A stretch of 7,342 nucleotides of DNA from Terriglobia bacterium. GTDB taxonomy: Bacteria; Acidobacteriota; Terriglobia; UBA7540. Below, piece by piece: positions 1-6,258 of the stretch. The stretch is taken from the NCBI GenBank assembly GCA_030042795.1, contig JASHYZ010000362.1:1-7342 (forward strand). The letters run 5' to 3'. How positions within the stretch are numbered: the first letter of the stretch is position 1; every line of letters starts with the position of its first letter. Position numbers and translations under genes: made by a program. The notes below the pieces were generated by a model, which had not been told where the DNA came from, did not search any database, and saw only the letters and a program-made list of their open reading frames with translations.

Positions 1-168
1 GCCGCATCGCTGCAGCAGCACCCGCACAGTAGCAGAGCGCAGCGGCCCGCAATCAAGCACCTGCGGACGAGGCACATCCTCCAGGTACTGCCAGAGCCAC
101 TGCAGACCAAAACTGGGAAGCGCAGCCGAGGAGGAAGGAGTCCCGGAGCGATCCAGGGTTACGCGCAT
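1..168 (-). CDS. Partial hypothetical protein, start of gene running off the left edge
   Basis: An open frame of 56 codons starts at the ATG at 168 (reading leftwards) and stays open to position 1, so only the N-terminus is present. An in-frame TGA lies about 24 bases upstream of this ATG, so the start cannot move further upstream. A GGGAG stretch sits only about 3 bases before the ATG, a weak ribosome binding site. The protein begins MRVTLDRSGT; at about residues 38-55 it reads VLDCGPLRSATVRVLL. That resembles the beta-strand plus glycine loop of motif I in class I SAM-dependent methyltransferases (VLDxGxG type), but the later glycines are missing and most of the protein is outside the window. 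The gene lies 80 bases after the bactofilin stop on the same strand, so it is probably co-transcribed with it. The methyltransferase-like idea is an inference; the reading frame itself is better supported. Confidence 0.6.
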   Translation of the reverse strand, partial: MRVTLDRSGTPSSSAALPSFGLQWLWQYLEDVPRPQVLDCGPLRSATVRVLLQRCG

Positions 169-248
169 CGTCTCCCACCCGGGGCCGTGTCACTTCCCTG
201 CTGCCGCCGCTGGCCGTGCGCCGCGTAGCGAGTCCCGGGACGGTGGCT

Positions 249-821
249 TCAGTTGCTTCGCACCGCCTGAACCTGGGCCCGCGGAGCCGCCTCCGCCCGT
301 CCCTCGCGCAGAATCTCGATGCTGCCCTTGAAGTAGGCCCCGTCCTCGATGGCCACGCCAGCCGAAACCAAGTCCCCGGTGACGTTGCCGGTGCGTCGAA
401 TGTCAATTTTTTCGCGCGCCGTCACTTTCCCTGTTACCGAACCGTGCACCACAACGTGCCGGGCCCGGATTTCGGACTTTACTTGGCCTTGCGCTCCTAC
501 CGTGACGGTGTGCTCGGCCACATCAATGGTGCCTTCGAACTGGCCTTCCACCACGAGGTCTTCCTTGCCGGTGAGCTCTCCTTTGAGGGCTATTGACCGG
601 CCCAGCACGGAGGCTGGCTGGCCACCGGCGTTTGTGGGAGTAGGGCGTGGGGTTGTGTCGGGCATATGTTTCTCCATTCGAGAGGGCTCGGACGGCGAAG
701 AAAATGCCAAGTCCGGCTTTAGACCTAGGTCTGAGCTAGGGTTTGCAGTTGGGCTGACGCCCAAGCTTCCGTTAGAACCCTTCGGGCTGGGAGGGCGTGG
801 CTTTTTTTCCCATAAAGGCAT
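249..821 (-). CDS. Bactofilin family polymer-forming cytoskeletal protein
   Basis: This gene encodes 190 residues. Bactofilins are cytosolic or membrane-associated proteins that assemble into non-polar filaments without nucleotides, and act in cell shape, stalk or pole organisation and chromosome positioning. Residues 1-72 are proline- and serine-rich and look disordered (start MPLWEKKPRP). Residues 73-171 form the bactofilin core, beginning GRSIALKGELTGKEDLVVEG: short hydrophobic strands separated by glycine turns, as expected for a right-handed beta-helix, with the typical VEGQFEGTI and GSVTGKV turns. A short charged tail follows. The flexible-tail, beta-helix, flexible-tail plan and the length match the family. 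The ATG at 821 is chosen because AGGA lies about 8 bases upstream and a good promoter lies further up; an internal Met at residue 49 would remove only disordered sequence. The partial gene at 1-168 follows on the same strand. The specific cellular role cannot be read from sequence. Confidence 0.93.
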   Translation of the reverse strand: MPLWEKKPRPPSPKGSNGSLGVSPTANPSSDLGLKPDLAFSSPSEPSRMEKHMPDTTPRPTPTNAGGQPASVLGRSIALKGELTGKEDLVVEGQFEGTIDVAEHTVTVGAQGQVKSEIRARHVVVHGSVTGKVTAREKIDIRRTGNVTGDLVSAGVAIEDGAYFKGSIEILREGRAEAAPRAQVQAVRSN

Positions 822-878
822 AAATCCCGTCCTGTTACGTCGCTCCTCCGCTGGGTAGCTGAGCTTCGTTTCAACTGC

Positions 879-907
879 ATATTAACCGTTTTGCACCACG
901 AGCGCAA
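879..907 (-). promoter_or_regulatory. Sigma-70-type promoter of the bactofilin gene
   Basis: On the minus strand TTGCGC (902-907) and TAATAT (879-884) are separated by exactly 17 bases. These are close matches to TTGACA and TATAAT at optimal spacing. Transcription would start near 872, giving a leader of about 50 bases before the bactofilin ATG at 821. It is the best promoter match in the 822-1160 gap. Confidence 0.6.
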
Positions 908-925
908 CTTTCTGCGGGTGCCTTC

Positions 926-950
926 GTGGCATCCGTGCCGATGGTGCCAC
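926..950. promoter_or_regulatory. Inverted repeat upstream of the bactofilin promoter (possible operator)
   Basis: GTGGCA (926-931) and TGCCAC (945-950) form a perfect 6-base dyad with a 13-base spacer. Another TGCC lies inside the spacer (936-939) and one just outside it (919-922). The dyad is 18 bases upstream of the -35 box, where an activator could bind. No regulator family is recognised, and a dyad of this size may occur by chance. Confidence 0.25.
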
Positions 951-1160
951 CAGCAGGACTCATACAACTTTAACATGACAGGTTGCATTCCCAAATGACT
1001 TCACGCGCGGAGGTGCGTCTGCGGCAACACGTCGAGCGGGCTGCTGGCGAGAGTGGTAGAATCACCCAGGGCCAAGCTGTGTCCCCGAAAAGATGACCGC
1101 GCGAGACATTTCAAGGACGACGCACCGGATCACGCAGCGGGTTCTCTCTAGCAGCAGCCT
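951..1160. other. Gene-free stretch left of repeat copy 1
   Basis: No convincing gene is seen. The only possible signal is a plus-strand extended -10 element, TGG followed by TAGAAT (1054-1062), without a clear -35. It precedes a short frame starting with an ATG at 1093, which has no ribosome binding site and runs directly into the repeat at 1161. Confidence 0.4.
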
Positions 1161-1387
1161 TAGCAGTTCGCTAAAAAACTCGTCCAAAGTGTCATTCCGA
1201 GGAGCCCAAGACGACGAGGAATCTCGTATTTCCTTTAGTTTCAAAGCGAGATTCCTCGCGAAGTTTACCCTGAGCTCCTTCGCTGCGCTCCGAGCCGGTC
1301 CTGAGCAACGCGAAGGAACTGTTCGCAGCGGAGGAGCGAACGGGCTCGGAATGACCCGGTTCCGCAAGGTTTTTCAACGAACTGTTA
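1161..1387 (+). repeat. MITE-like 227-base repeat, copy 1
   Basis: This element matches positions 6259-6485 over its full 227 bases in the same orientation, with 16 differences and no gaps by hand alignment (about 93% identity). The ends are imperfect inverted repeats: TAGCAGTTCG on the left, and TAACAGTTCG when the right end is read on the other strand. Further in, GTCATTCCGA (1191-1200) is matched by its complement at 1346-1355. The centre has a perfect 12-base hairpin, CGAGGAATCTCG (1215-1226) with CGAGATTCCTCG (1247-1258), and a smaller one at 1321-1341. Both ends carry TA, as expected for insertion at a TA target (Tc1/mariner or IS630-like behaviour; inference). It encodes no transposase and its frames look spurious. 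It lies between the bactofilin promoter region and the greA promoter, and spares both. Confidence 0.75.
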
Positions 1388-1410
1388 GGGCGGGCGCGTG
1401 CTTTCGGCGG

Positions 1411-1440
1411 TTGCGTCGGCCCTCCTGCTTTCTCTATAAT
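1411..1440 (+). promoter_or_regulatory. Sigma-70-type promoter of greA
   Basis: TTGCGT (1411-1416) and a perfect TATAAT (1435-1440) are separated by 18 bases. Transcription would begin near 1447, leaving a leader of about 50 bases before the greA ATG at 1496. The promoter starts 23 bases after the end of repeat copy 1, so the insertion removed anything further upstream but left the core promoter intact. Confidence 0.65.
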
Positions 1441-1495
1441 CTGTCTCGGGGCCAACCCTGCTAATTCCCACTAACAGAGATGGAACTTCCGCCTT

Positions 1496-1999
1496 ATGTC
1501 CAATTCAATTGTTAAGAAATTGCAGGATGAAATTCAGGCCTTGGAGCACGAGCTTAACCACGAGCTACCGGCCGAGCTGAAGCGCGCACGCGCTCTCGGC
1601 GACCTCAGCGAAAATGCTGAGTACATCATGGCTAAGCAGCGCCAGGATATCGTCAGCGCGCGTCTGGGTCAGCTTAAGAAGCGGTTGGCGGATATGTCGC
1701 TGGTGAACATGGCCAATATTCCCAAGGACCGTATCGCTTTCGGCTCGCGCGTGGTGCTGTATGACATTGACCGTGACTCAGAAGTTGAGTATCGCCTGGT
1801 GACCAGCGAAGAAGCCGACTTCGCCAAGGGTCTGATTTCCACCACTTCGCCCATCGGCCGCGGCCTGATGGGTAAGAGAATGGGCGACACCGTCAAAATC
1901 AGCACACCCAAGGGCGGTACTCGCGAGTTTGAAATTAAGGAAATGCAGACCATTCATGACCAGGACGGCGCCGACCCGTCAGAGCCTCCCTCGGCGTAG
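1496..1999 (+). CDS. greA: Transcription elongation factor GreA
   Basis: This gene encodes 167 residues, close to the usual 158. GreA enters the secondary channel of RNA polymerase and stimulates cleavage of the RNA 3' end in backtracked complexes, restoring elongation. Residues 1-75 form the charged antiparallel coiled coil. Its tip carries GDLSENAEY, in which D36 and E39 correspond to the acidic pair (D41 and E44 in E. coli) that helps position the catalytic magnesium. Residues 78-152 are the FKBP-like C-terminal domain, with the family signature STTSPIGRGLMGK followed by MGD. The last 15 residues are an acidic, proline-rich tail of no known role. The ATG at 1496 has only a weak GGAA about 10 bases upstream, but the N-terminus aligns with the family and the nearby ATG at 1480 is out of frame. 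A promoter lies at 1411-1440, and no clear intrinsic terminator follows the stop. Confidence 0.95.
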   Translation: MSNSIVKKLQDEIQALEHELNHELPAELKRARALGDLSENAEYIMAKQRQDIVSARLGQLKKRLADMSLVNMANIPKDRIAFGSRVVLYDIDRDSEVEYRLVTSEEADFAKGLISTTSPIGRGLMGKRMGDTVKISTPKGGTREFEIKEMQTIHDQDGADPSEPPSA

Positions 2000-2040
2000 C
2001 CGGTGGTCCGGCAACCGAATTCCGCAATGCGGACAGCAAA

Positions 2041-2070
2041 TTGACCCACTATCCGTAGCCGTCCTTTATT
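2041..2070 (+). promoter_or_regulatory. Possible promoter of the tsaB-rimI-peptidase operon
   Basis: TTGACC (2041-2046) is followed after 18 bases by TTTATT (2065-2070); TATTAT at 2067-2072 is an alternative at 20 bases. The -35 box is good and the -10 box only fair. Use of this site would give a leader of about 180 bases before tsaB, so read-through from greA remains possible. Confidence 0.35.
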
Positions 2071-2259
2071 ATGAGCACGAGAAAACCGTGTAAAAAATTA
2101 CACAAAGCCACCGGGGATATTGCAATTGAGTTAACAGGGCTGCTCATCGTGTTGCAACTCGAGCTAAGCCTCAGCCGTGTGTGCCGTGGCGAGAACGGCG
2201 CGGCATCTCTTGAGCTTTCCAATCGGAAATCGGAAATCGCGAATAGGCAATCGATCTTG
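2071..2259 (+). other. Untranslated leader upstream of tsaB
   Basis: The tsaB frame is open through this stretch, but the translation has no resemblance to TsaB and is judged non-coding. It holds a perfect AT-rich dyad, GTGTAA-AAAA-TTACAC (2088-2103), just downstream of the possible promoter. A short repetitive tract at about 2219-2252 is built on AATCGGA units. No known riboswitch is recognised. Confidence 0.45.
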
Positions 2260-2988
2260 ATGTTGATTTTGGGTTTTGACACGACGAGTCCCGAGGGCGG
2301 CGTGACGCTATATCGCGATAGCGAGAGCCTTGGCGACGTGCACGCGGATGGGAAAGCGAACTATTCGGTGGCGCTGTTTGAGATGACGGACCGATTGCTG
2401 GCGAATGCCGGCGTGCGCCTTGAGGACGTGGACGTCTTTGCGGCAGCCAGCGGCCCAGGTTCCTTCACCGGCATACGCGTAGGACTCGCTGCGGCTCAGG
2501 GTTGGGCCAAGGCCTTTGGCCGTCCGGTGCGTGGAGTGTCAGTGCTGGAAGCGATGGTGGAAGCAGCGCAGCCTCATGGCGATGTGGCACTGCCACTTCT
2601 GGATGCGCGGCGCGGCGAGTTTTACAGCGGAGTGTTCCGGCGCGGCAGCGCTCATGGAACAAAGGGGGTGCTCTCTCCTGGCGAATTCGCCCTTGATGGG
2701 GAAGGCTTCGCCGCGAATGCGGCGCGGATCGCTTCACTGGTGACCCAACTGACGGGTGGCGGCAACTCAGCAATCAACATTGTCATCCGCGAGCACGATC
2801 AGGCTGCGCTCGAACTGGCGTCGCAGCTCGCGCCGTCGGTGAAACGGACCGCGGTGCCGGGTTTCTTGGCGGGGGCTATCGTCAGCGTGGCCCGGCGGGC
2901 GGCCCGCGAAGGACGGCTTCAGCAACCCGAGGAACTCGACGCCTGGTACATCCGGCGGCCTGATGCTGAGATGAATTGGCGGGGATGA
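2260..2988 (+). CDS. tsaB: tRNA t6A37 biosynthesis protein TsaB
   Basis: This gene encodes 242 residues. TsaB is a cytosolic pseudo-enzyme of the ASKHA fold; with TsaD and TsaE it transfers the threonylcarbamoyl group made by TsaC to A37 of ANN-decoding tRNAs. The N-terminus MLILGFDTTSPEGGVTLY is the first ASKHA strand pair. Residues 64-76 carry the hallmark SGPGSFTGIRVGL. LLDARRGEFYSGVF (residues 113-126) and the C-terminal WYIRRPDAE are also typical. The ATG at 2260 is chosen because the conserved strand begins there and the length matches the family (about 230); a TTG at 2257 is possible. Extending to the ATG at 2071 would add 63 residues of repetitive, unrelated sequence. The ribosome binding site is weak (AGG about 12 bases upstream). 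The stop is 4 bases before rimI, so the two are translationally close and surely one operon. Confidence 0.93.
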   Translation: MLILGFDTTSPEGGVTLYRDSESLGDVHADGKANYSVALFEMTDRLLANAGVRLEDVDVFAAASGPGSFTGIRVGLAAAQGWAKAFGRPVRGVSVLEAMVEAAQPHGDVALPLLDARRGEFYSGVFRRGSAHGTKGVLSPGEFALDGEGFAANAARIASLVTQLTGGGNSAINIVIREHDQAALELASQLAPSVKRTAVPGFLAGAIVSVARRAAREGRLQQPEELDAWYIRRPDAEMNWRG

Positions 2989-2992
2989 GCCT

Positions 2993-3505
2993 GTGGACCT
3001 CAGCATCTTCTTCATTCGTGATTTCGAGATCGGCGACGCCTCAGCCATCATAGAGGTCCAGCGCATGGCTGAACAGTCCGCCCAGTGGCAGGCTGCTGAT
3101 TACGAGCGCCTAGCGGGCGACGCCGGCGGCCTGATTCTGGTGGCGCAGTCGCATAAGACCGGCGCCACGATTGGGTTCCTGGCGGCTCGAGTGATGGGAG
3201 AAGAGGCAGAGCTCTATAACCTCGCCGTGGCAGAGACGCAGCGGCATCGAGACGTCGGAAGATCGCTGGTGCACGAATTTCACCGCCGCCTGGCGGTTGC
3301 CGGAGTTATTCAGGTTAGCTGCGAGGTGCGTGCTTCAAACGCGGCGGCGCTGAACCTCTATCGCGCGTTTGGTTACGTGCGGTCGGGCCTGCGCCGCGGC
3401 TACTACGCGAGTGACGGCGAAGACGCCTTGCTACTGCAATGCGACCTGCGTTACGCTGCCGCGTGGACTGTTCAGTCGACCCTTCGGATTCAAGACCGTA
3501 GATGA
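2993..3505 (+). CDS. rimI: Ribosomal protein S18-alanine N-acetyltransferase RimI
   Basis: This GNAT-family enzyme of 170 residues uses acetyl-CoA to acetylate the N-terminal alanine of ribosomal protein S18. The beta-4 strand and acetyl-CoA loop are at residues 74-92 (LYNLAVAETQRHRDVGRSL). The loop reads RDVGRS instead of the usual Q/RxxGxG/A, a mild substitution at its last position. EVRASNAAALNLYRAFGY (residues 111-128) is diagnostic: E111 and Y123 have the same 12-residue spacing as the catalytic E103 and Y115 of E. coli RimI. YY and EDALLL near residues 137-148 complete the pattern. About 18 extra residues follow the core at the C-terminus. The start is a GTG at 2993, preceded by GGGGAT; no in-frame ATG lies between the tsaB stop and the GNAT domain. 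Adjacency to tsaB is conserved in many bacteria. Exact target specificity is inferred from family and context. Confidence 0.88.
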   Translation: MDLSIFFIRDFEIGDASAIIEVQRMAEQSAQWQAADYERLAGDAGGLILVAQSHKTGATIGFLAARVMGEEAELYNLAVAETQRHRDVGRSLVHEFHRRLAVAGVIQVSCEVRASNAAALNLYRAFGYVRSGLRRGYYASDGEDALLLQCDLRYAAAWTVQSTLRIQDRR

Positions 3506-3523
3506 ACTTGGTTGGGGTTAGTC

Positions 3524-6070
3524 ATGAGGCACGCAAACCTTTGGCTGCTGACGTTTCTCTTCTCCGCCACCGGGGCCTTCGCGCAGGCCTCGCAGGCCGT
3601 GCAACCGCAAGCAGGGCCCGCGTCGGCGCTTCAGCCCGCCGACCTTACGCACGCCACGCCGGATACCCTCCTCAAGGTTTACGGTCAACTTTCCAACCTA
3701 CAAGGCAGTGACCAATACGCGGTGACGGAAAACGCGGTGTTGAAACGTGATGCCGGTACCTTCACGTTCCAGCACGGTCGCTTGGCTTTTGCGGCGCCGG
3801 TGGCAGGACGCGTGGTGGCCGCAGTCTTCACGGGCGAGGGCGTCTTCAGGCTCGACCCGCCCACGGAGATGGACCGCCGCCAAATCTCCCGCTTCACCAA
3901 GGAGCCGAAACTCGAGGACGGCTTTCGCGAGGCCGTGTTCTTTTTCAGCGATGACTCGTGGGCGCAGCTTGCCAAGCTCGTGAACGTGCGCGGGGGCAGC
4001 GACGCCGATGCCACCGGCCGCGCTCTTGAGTCAGCGCAAAAAGAGTACCGGGAGCGCTTGAACAGCTGGTGGGAAAACGAGCGCACGGGTGAGTTTCCGA
4101 TGCGAAACCTGCCCGCGCGGATGCTTGCCGACTTCTCCGACAGCGCCAGCCGTGGCCTCTTCCTGGCAGACATCAAGAGCGAGCATCACGATCGGCTCTT
4201 CTACCAAGTGAGTTGGAACCGCGACGGAGTGCTGCTGCCCGTGTTCTCCAATGACGAAGAAGTGATGCTGATGCATTGGAAGCCAGGCGAGTATTCCGAA
4301 TGGTGGTCAGGGTTTCACCTCGCTGAGGAATACGCGCGTAACCCTCACCCTGAACATCGTACGCTGCTGGCGCACGCTGCGGAGGAGCGCATCGACGCTG
4401 ACGTCACCGGCAACCACATCTCGGCCACGGCTGAGATTCATTACGAAGTGCCGGCCGCGCCGCTGCGACTGCTTCCGCTGAACCTGGAAGGCGTACTGCG
4501 GATCTCGGAGATCAGGGACGAGTCCGGGAAGAAATTGAATTTCATTCAGGAGGATCGCAAGCTGGCAAGCGATCCCTGGGTGATTCTGCCGGAGCCAGCC
4601 ATGCCCGGCCGCAACTACACTATGAAAGTGGCGTATGAGGAAGACTCTACGCGCGAAAGCCGCATTATTCACCAGGAGGGCGCGGGACTTTATTTCGTGG
4701 GGGCACGCGAGTCCTGGTACCCGAGCTTCGGCGCCTTTGATGATCGCACCCATTTTATCCTGAACTTTACCTCTCCTAAGAAGTTCGTCTTCGTGGCCAC
4801 TGGGCGGCCAACTGGCGCCGATAAGGACGGCAAGGACCTCATCACCCATTGGAAGTCTGAGTTTCCTTACAGCGTGGTGGGCTTCAACTACGGCGATTTT
4901 GTATCGAAAAGCAAGTCAGATCCCAACCTCACAGTGACGGCGTATACGGGCCGCAATCCACCCGATGTTTTGAACAGCCTGAGTAACATGATGGATCTCT
5001 ATGACATGCAGCACGGGGGCAGTCCGGGCGGAAACATCGAAGCCCAAACCGGAATCCTCAGAGGTGGCTTTAATACAGCCAGCCAGGCCCAATACGCGGC
5101 CAACATCAGTTACGCGGCCTTCAGTCTTTACCAGCAATTCTTTGGTCCGCTGCCCTTTAGGACGATTTCGATTACCGAACAGCCCGTCTTCGGGTTCGGG
5201 CAAAGCTGGCCGACACTCGTCTACCTGCCTTGGGATTCGCTATTGGACGCAACCACGAGAAACAGCCTGCGCTTACAGAATACTGGCGAGGCGCGCGAGT
5301 TTTATGACGTGGTGGCCGTCCACGAAATGTCGCACCAGTGGTGGGGCCACATGGTGGGATGGAAAACGTATCGCGACCAGTGGATGTCCGAGGGCTTTGC
5401 GGATTTCTCAGCGTCACTGTTCATCCAGGCGACTGACCCCAAGAGATACCGCGCCTTCTGGGATCTGCGGCGCATGCACCTGCTGTCGAAAGACGCCGCC
5501 GGACATCGTCCGGTGGACGTGGGGCCGATCGCCTTGAATTACCAAACGGATGCCCATCTTGAGCCGCGCGCGTCATACTACCTCAGATACGAAAAGGGTG
5601 CGTACGTGCTTGAGATGCTGCGCGCGCTGGCGGAAGACGCAAAGTCAAGGGATCCCGATCACGTCTTCATTGAAACCATGCGCGACTTCGTCTCGACCTA
5701 TGCAGGCAGGAATGCATCCACCGCAGATTTTCAACGAATCGTTGAGAAGCACTTCGGCCAGCCCATGGACTGGTTTTTCAACGAGTGGGTGTACGGGACG
5801 GAGATTCCCCACTACGACTTCAGCTACAGCCTGAAAGACGCCGGCGGCGGCAAGACCGTAGCTCACATGTCGCTCACGCAGTCCGGGGTTTCAGATTCGT
5901 TCTTTATGAGAGTTCCCCTCTATGCCTGGGTTCAAGGAACGCCGCGGCACTTTGCGCTGGTCTCCATCAAGGGCTCGAACACGCAGAGTGGAGATGTCAC
6001 TTTTAATGGGCGGCCCGAAAAGATCACGCTGGACGAGTTTCACACTATTTTGGCGGAGGAGAAGCAATAA
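3524..6070 (+). CDS. Secreted M1-family zinc metallopeptidase
   Basis: This gene encodes 848 residues starting at the ATG at 3524, which has GGGG about 8 bases upstream; an in-frame TTG at 3512 would weaken the signal peptide. Residues 1-20 (MRHANLWLLTFLFSATGAFA) are a signal peptide with likely cleavage at AFA-Q, so the protein is exported to the periplasm or beyond. Residues about 21-285 are an extra N-terminal region not recognised. Residues about 287-470 match the M1 N-terminal beta domain. The catalytic domain (about 480-770) has HEMSHQWWG with H600, E601 and H604, and the third zinc ligand E623 (exact HEXXH-X18-E spacing). Y689 in YEKGA is placed as the transition-state tyrosine. The exopeptidase GAMEN motif is replaced by GFGQS (557-561), so aminopeptidase specificity is uncertain. 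A short beta-rich tail ends the protein; the large helical domain of PepN is absent. It follows rimI by 18 bases and is probably the last gene of that operon. Confidence 0.88.
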   Translation: MRHANLWLLTFLFSATGAFAQASQAVQPQAGPASALQPADLTHATPDTLLKVYGQLSNLQGSDQYAVTENAVLKRDAGTFTFQHGRLAFAAPVAGRVVAAVFTGEGVFRLDPPTEMDRRQISRFTKEPKLEDGFREAVFFFSDDSWAQLAKLVNVRGGSDADATGRALESAQKEYRERLNSWWENERTGEFPMRNLPARMLADFSDSASRGLFLADIKSEHHDRLFYQVSWNRDGVLLPVFSNDEEVMLMHWKPGEYSEWWSGFHLAEEYARNPHPEHRTLLAHAAEERIDADVTGNHISATAEIHYEVPAAPLRLLPLNLEGVLRISEIRDESGKKLNFIQEDRKLASDPWVILPEPAMPGRNYTMKVAYEEDSTRESRIIHQEGAGLYFVGARESWYPSFGAFDDRTHFILNFTSPKKFVFVATGRPTGADKDGKDLITHWKSEFPYSVVGFNYGDFVSKSKSDPNLTVTAYTGRNPPDVLNSLSNMMDLYDMQHGGSPGGNIEAQTGILRGGFNTASQAQYAANISYAAFSLYQQFFGPLPFRTISITEQPVFGFGQSWPTLVYLPWDSLLDATTRNSLRLQNTGEAREFYDVVAVHEMSHQWWGHMVGWKTYRDQWMSEGFADFSASLFIQATDPKRYRAFWDLRRMHLLSKDAAGHRPVDVGPIALNYQTDAHLEPRASYYLRYEKGAYVLEMLRALAEDAKSRDPDHVFIETMRDFVSTYAGRNASTADFQRIVEKHFGQPMDWFFNEWVYGTEIPHYDFSYSLKDAGGGKTVAHMSLTQSGVSDSFFMRVPLYAWVQGTPRHFALVSIKGSNTQSGDVTFNGRPEKITLDEFHTILAEEKQ

Positions 6071-6182
6071 GCCTGGCGCGGCATCGGCTTCAGCCGGCGT
6101 GGTGAGTTGTTACTTTCAACCGAGAGGTGCTGAACGGGATTGCACGACAGGCTGTGTACCGCGCGGATGCAAACACCACCTG

Positions 6183-6226
6183 AAACACAAAACCCCAGCG
6201 TTACTCATAGCAGTAAACGCCGGGGG
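6183..6226 (-). terminator. Intrinsic terminator for the minus-strand erpA gene
   Basis: Read on the minus strand, a hairpin with arms at 6212-6226 and 6193-6205 is followed directly by TTTTGTGTTT (6192-6183). The stem is CCCC, a G-U pair, GCGTT with AACGC, one bulged base, then ACT with AGT, closed by a 6-base loop. On the plus strand the wobble becomes an A-C mismatch and no T-run follows, so the minus direction is favoured. It would end transcription from erpA. It is now about 257 bases from the erpA stop because repeat copy 2 lies between them. Confidence 0.65.
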
Positions 6227-6258
6227 CGTTCGCCAGTACCAGAGACGGAGCGCTGACC

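Noticed and set aside
216..858. Plus-strand frames opposite the bactofilin gene
   Set aside because: They are antisense shadows of a well-supported bactofilin coding sequence and translate to nothing recognisable.
725..994. Minus-strand frame covering the bactofilin promoter and start
   Set aside because: It overlaps the bactofilin N-terminus in another frame, spans its promoter, and has no family resemblance.
1192..1455. Reading frames inside repeat copy 1 with near-identical counterparts in copy 2 (about 6269-6571), on both strands
   Set aside because: Their similarity follows from the DNA repeat itself; both strands are open, the translations are low-complexity, and no ribosome binding site or known protein family is seen.
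2000..2034. Intrinsic terminator after greA (GCCGG-TGGT-CCGGC and TCCGC-AAT-GCGGA hairpins)
   Set aside because: Both stems are only 5 bases and no T-run follows either one.
2071..2259. N-terminal extension of TsaB from an ATG at 2071
   Set aside because: The extra 63 residues are unlike TsaB, include a repetitive tract, and would make the protein about 305 residues instead of about 240. The conserved first strand begins at the ATG at 2260.
3512..3523. TTG start for the M1 peptidase, four residues upstream
   Set aside because: The ATG at 3524 has a GGGG-containing ribosome binding site and gives a better signal peptide.
6085..6096. Terminator for the M1 peptidase gene (CGGC-TTCA-GCCG)
   Set aside because: The 4-base stem is too short and no T-run follows.
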